Origin: Thermodesulfovibrio sp.
GTDB taxonomy: Bacteria; Nitrospirota; Thermodesulfovibrionia; Thermodesulfovibrionales; UBA6898
Direction of reading: 5' to 3'
DNA length: 64,000 bases
NCBI GenBank assembly: GCA_013824615.1
Contig: PNOC01000004.1
Span: forward strand, 32,031-96,030
Below are positions 61,713 through 64,000 of this stretch, one piece after another. How positions within the stretch are numbered: the first letter of the stretch is position 1; every line of letters begins with the position of its first letter. The translations under genes and the position numbers were made by a program. The notes beneath the pieces were generated by a model. It had not been told where the DNA came from. It searched no databases and saw nothing but the letters and a program-made list of their open reading frames with translations.

Positions 61713-62783
61713 ATGAATACTCGAATTACTATTTACTTGAGCGCATTTTTTCTGTTCCTTTTGGTACTCCTTCATCCCTTCCCGGCATCCTCAGCCCCCC
61801 TCGACAACTGGCATGTCAGAAACAGCGTGCCCGGTGGGTATACCCTCAACGCAGTTGCCTACGGTAACGGCATGTTCGTCGCCGTGGGCAGCCAGGGAAC
61901 AATCCTAAGTTCCCCCGACGGAACGAATTGGACACCGCAAACGTCGGGGACAATAACGACACTCAATGGCGTAGCCTATGGCAGTGATTTGTTTGTAGCG
62001 GTAGGAAGTGAGGGCATGCTCATTACATCACCCGACGGGATAACCTGGACAGCTGGGTCGTCAGGAACTAGCGCAACACTCATGGATATAGTGTTTGGCA
62101 ACGGTCTCTTTGTGGCGGTGGGCAATGTGGAAGGGTTGGTCGGTACAATTCTGACCTCGCCAAACGGAGTGACGTGGGCTGAGAGATATTCGGGCAGCCA
62201 ATTACAAAAAGTTACCTATGGGGACAGCATGTATGTCGTTCTGGGATACGGTCCGAATTTCTACACATCACCGAATGGGATCGATTGGAGTCCTCAGAGC
62301 ATAACAGGGTATACCAATAACTCTTTCTTTGGTATAGCATCAGGCAACGGGACTCTTATCATTGTAGGCGGTCTTTTTGCCATAGGACTTCCGCCGTCTC
62401 CTTCGGCTGAAATAATTTTGACATCAAGCGATAGGACAAACTGGGGGGAAACATATATTAACGGTAATCCCGATAGAATCAACGGAGCCTGCTATGGCAA
62501 TGGAAACTTCCTTGCTGTTGGTTCCTCGGGAAAAGTATTCGCTTCGCCCAATGGAACCACATGGACGGTCAATCAATCTGTGACCACCGAAAGCCTTTCA
62601 AGCATAGTATTCGGACATCAAACGTTTGTCTCTGTGGGCGCCAATGGCACAATTATTCAATCCGATCCCATCGACAGAGCAGTCGGGGTGCCAACGTTAT
62701 CGACATGGAGCATGTTACTGTTCGTCTTTTTATGCGGGGTTACTTCAATTCGGTTTCTACAATCAAGAGGAACATCGTTATAA
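61713..62783 (+). CDS. Exported beta-propeller-like repeat protein with IPTL-CTERM tail
   Basis: The ATG at 61713 follows GGGGAGGGG and gives a proper signal peptide (residues 1-27); the frame opens earlier at 61626. The 356-residue chain has repeats of the form AVAYGNGMFVAVGSQGTILSS...DGTNWT, about every 40-45 residues, typical of photosynthesis-stability/BNR-type propellers. The C-terminus VPTLSTWSMLLFVFLCGV then IRFLQSR is an IPTL-CTERM sorting signal, recognised by exosortase-type systems in other bacteria. No exosortase is in the window. Confidence 0.82.
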   Translation: MNTRITIYLSAFFLFLLVLLHPFPASSAPLDNWHVRNSVPGGYTLNAVAYGNGMFVAVGSQGTILSSPDGTNWTPQTSGTITTLNGVAYGSDLFVAVGSEGMLITSPDGITWTAGSSGTSATLMDIVFGNGLFVAVGNVEGLVGTILTSPNGVTWAERYSGSQLQKVTYGDSMYVVLGYGPNFYTSPNGIDWSPQSITGYTNNSFFGIASGNGTLIIVGGLFAIGLPPSPSAEIILTSSDRTNWGETYINGNPDRINGACYGNGNFLAVGSSGKVFASPNGTTWTVNQSVTTESLSSIVFGHQTFVSVGANGTIIQSDPIDRAVGVPTLSTWSMLLFVFLCGVTSIRFLQSRGTSL

Positions 62784-62807
62784 TGGGACGCGGAACGGGA
62801 GGGAATC

Positions 62808-63920
62808 ATGAATAAAAAATATTCCTTTTATCGGACTACACACAAGTGGACTTCCAGCCTTTTACTCTCGACTTTTGCTCTGGTTATTCTGTTGTTTACA
62901 GCTGCTCCAGGGTCGGCAATTACCATACAAGAATTCCCTCTGACCACAATCAACAGCTGGCCACTGGGGATTACAACTGGTCCTGATAGAAATATATGGT
63001 TCGCCGAAAGTAATAACAACAAGATTGGACGCATTACGCCGGAGGGCATTATCTCCGAGTTGCCTTTGCCGGAGGGCTTTAATCAGCCCAACGCTATCGC
63101 ATCCGGCTCCGACAAAAATCTATGGGTTACGCTATTCGGTGCAAGAATTGGACGCATGTCCCCATCGGGAACATTCACAGAGTTTGTTGTTACCGCTAAC
63201 AGCATCGCATGGGCTTATGGAAACGGCATAACCTCTGGCCCGGATGGCAATTTATGGTTTACCCAGCCTATGCAACACAAAATAGGACAAATCACGCCTG
63301 CCGGAGTTGTGACAGAATTTGACCTCCCTACTTCGGGGGGGCAGCTTGCCGGGCCTGTCAGTATTACGGTAGGACCTGATGGAAATATGTGGTTTACCGA
63401 TCGAGTCTTAAATAGTATTGGCCAGATAACACCCTCAGGCGTAGTAACAAGCTTCAAAATATCTACACCATACTGCGTACCATGGGGTATCGCAACAGGC
63501 CCTGACGGAAACCTTTGGTTTACCGAAAGCGAGGCAGGCAAAATCGGTCGGATTACCCCTGACGGAATTATAACCGAGTTTATAACTCCCAGCCCCAATA
63601 GCGGCCCTCTCTCCATCGCAACTGGGCCTGACGGCAATATCTGGTTTGTAGAGAACTGGACAAATAAAATTGGACGGATCACACCAAGCGGTGTTATCAC
63701 TGAATTCGATGTGCCAACAGTTGACAGTGGACTCGAAAGTATCACTGCAGGCCCTGATGGAACCCTCTGGTTTACTGAAGGCAAGGCGAACAAGATTGGG
63801 CGGATATCCTTATCTGTGTCAGTTCCTACATTGACCGAATGGGGCATGATCTTTTTTATGATACTTGCTGGAGGATATTCCCTCTACAGACTTAGACACA
63901 AACATAAGCTCAATTACTAA
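62808..63920 (+). CDS. Virginiamycin B lyase-like propeller protein with IPTL-CTERM tail
   Basis: A 370-residue exported protein (signal peptide about 1-37). Seven propeller repeats of the form GPDGNLWFTE...NKIGRITPxGxITEF match the Vgb/streptogramin lyase family. The enzymatic His residues of Vgb are not evident in these repeats, so lyase activity is doubtful. The tail VPTLTEWGMIFFMILAGGYS then LYRLRHK is a second IPTL-CTERM signal. The gene lies 24 nt after the previous one; GGGAGGGAATC precedes the ATG. Confidence 0.85.
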   Translation: MNKKYSFYRTTHKWTSSLLLSTFALVILLFTAAPGSAITIQEFPLTTINSWPLGITTGPDRNIWFAESNNNKIGRITPEGIISELPLPEGFNQPNAIASGSDKNLWVTLFGARIGRMSPSGTFTEFVVTANSIAWAYGNGITSGPDGNLWFTQPMQHKIGQITPAGVVTEFDLPTSGGQLAGPVSITVGPDGNMWFTDRVLNSIGQITPSGVVTSFKISTPYCVPWGIATGPDGNLWFTESEAGKIGRITPDGIITEFITPSPNSGPLSIATGPDGNIWFVENWTNKIGRITPSGVITEFDVPTVDSGLESITAGPDGTLWFTEGKANKIGRISLSVSVPTLTEWGMIFFMILAGGYSLYRLRHKHKLNY

Positions 63921-63936
63921 TAAGACCGTTAGTAAA

Positions 63937-64000
63937 GGCAGATTCCTTGTCATTGCCCGACTTGATCGGGCAATCCAGAAACCATGAAAACACTGGATTC
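63937..64000. repeat. Dispersed palindromic repeat, copy E (cut by window end)
   Basis: GTCATTGCCCGACTTGATCGGGCAATCCA is a diverged form of the GTCATTCCCG...CGGGAATCCA module; it is followed by ACTGGATTC at the edge. Confidence 0.65.

Noticed and set aside
62808..63920. Streptogramin-resistance enzyme
   Set aside because: The Vgb-type repeats are present, but the His/Glu catalytic set is not evident and the protein carries a surface-sorting tail, so no resistance function is claimed.
1..64000. CRISPR array
   Set aside because: No regularly spaced 24-37 bp repeats with unique spacers. The only regular tandem repeats are the LRR and propeller codons, and the dispersed palindromes are not in arrays.

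Overview
The window looks like chromosome of a free-living, anaerobic, Gram-negative bacterium. The outer-membrane machinery (BamA-type and TamB-type proteins, a porin, multiheme lipoprotein cytochromes), sigma-54 promoters, many two-component proteins and the style of the cytochromes fit Nitrospirota (Thermodesulfovibrio-like) or Desulfobacterota. This placement is inference from gene content; no rRNA or other decisive marker is present.

Layout. 1-12 kb: housekeeping genes, mostly + strand (FmdB-type zinc ribbon, receiver protein, valS, nadC, acylphosphatase, an isolated MshEN protein, bioB-bioW, lipid kinase), with mnmA converging on them. 11.8-25 kb: a - strand block of envelope and nitrogen genes (SurA-like protein, a seven-POTRA BamA-like protein, tamB, glnD, PbgA-like sulfatase, amtB with a sigma-54 promoter). 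25.4-40.8 kb: two parallel signalling/transport loci. Locus 1 is gntR-TSUP transporter-unknown membrane protein-uspA, followed by a kinase and receiver. Locus 2 is gntR-CBS-kinase-receiver-degenerate kinase/phosphotransferase-receiver-TSUP transporter-small membrane protein. A PEP-synthase-like protein lacking the usual C-terminal barrel lies between them. 42-43 kb: rsmD-coaD.

43.3-50.4 kb: a probable extracellular electron-transfer region with a 10-heme OmcA/MtrC-type lipoprotein (sigma-54 promoter, enhancer-like repeats, structured leader), then an operon of porin, 9-heme cytochrome and 10-heme lipoprotein cytochrome. moeA and two HDOD proteins follow.

54.3-59.1 kb: a 4.7-kb island inserted at tRNA-Val(GAC), bounded by a perfect 51-bp direct repeat of the tRNA 3' end. 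It carries one - strand operon: C5 cytosine methyltransferase, MORC/MutL-like GHKL ATPase, Rossmann-like partner and Vsr-type nuclease. It has no integrase and no conventional restriction enzyme. This is the best candidate here for a poorly described defence-type system.

59.3-64 kb: an XRE regulator, a 15-repeat LRR protein and two beta-propeller-like proteins ending in IPTL-CTERM-type sorting tails. Dispersed palindromic repeats (GTCATTCCCG / GGATCCCCGG type) occur at about 34.0, 40.4, 41.7, 51.7 and 63.9 kb; one copy has 20-bp terminal inverted repeats and looks like a MITE.
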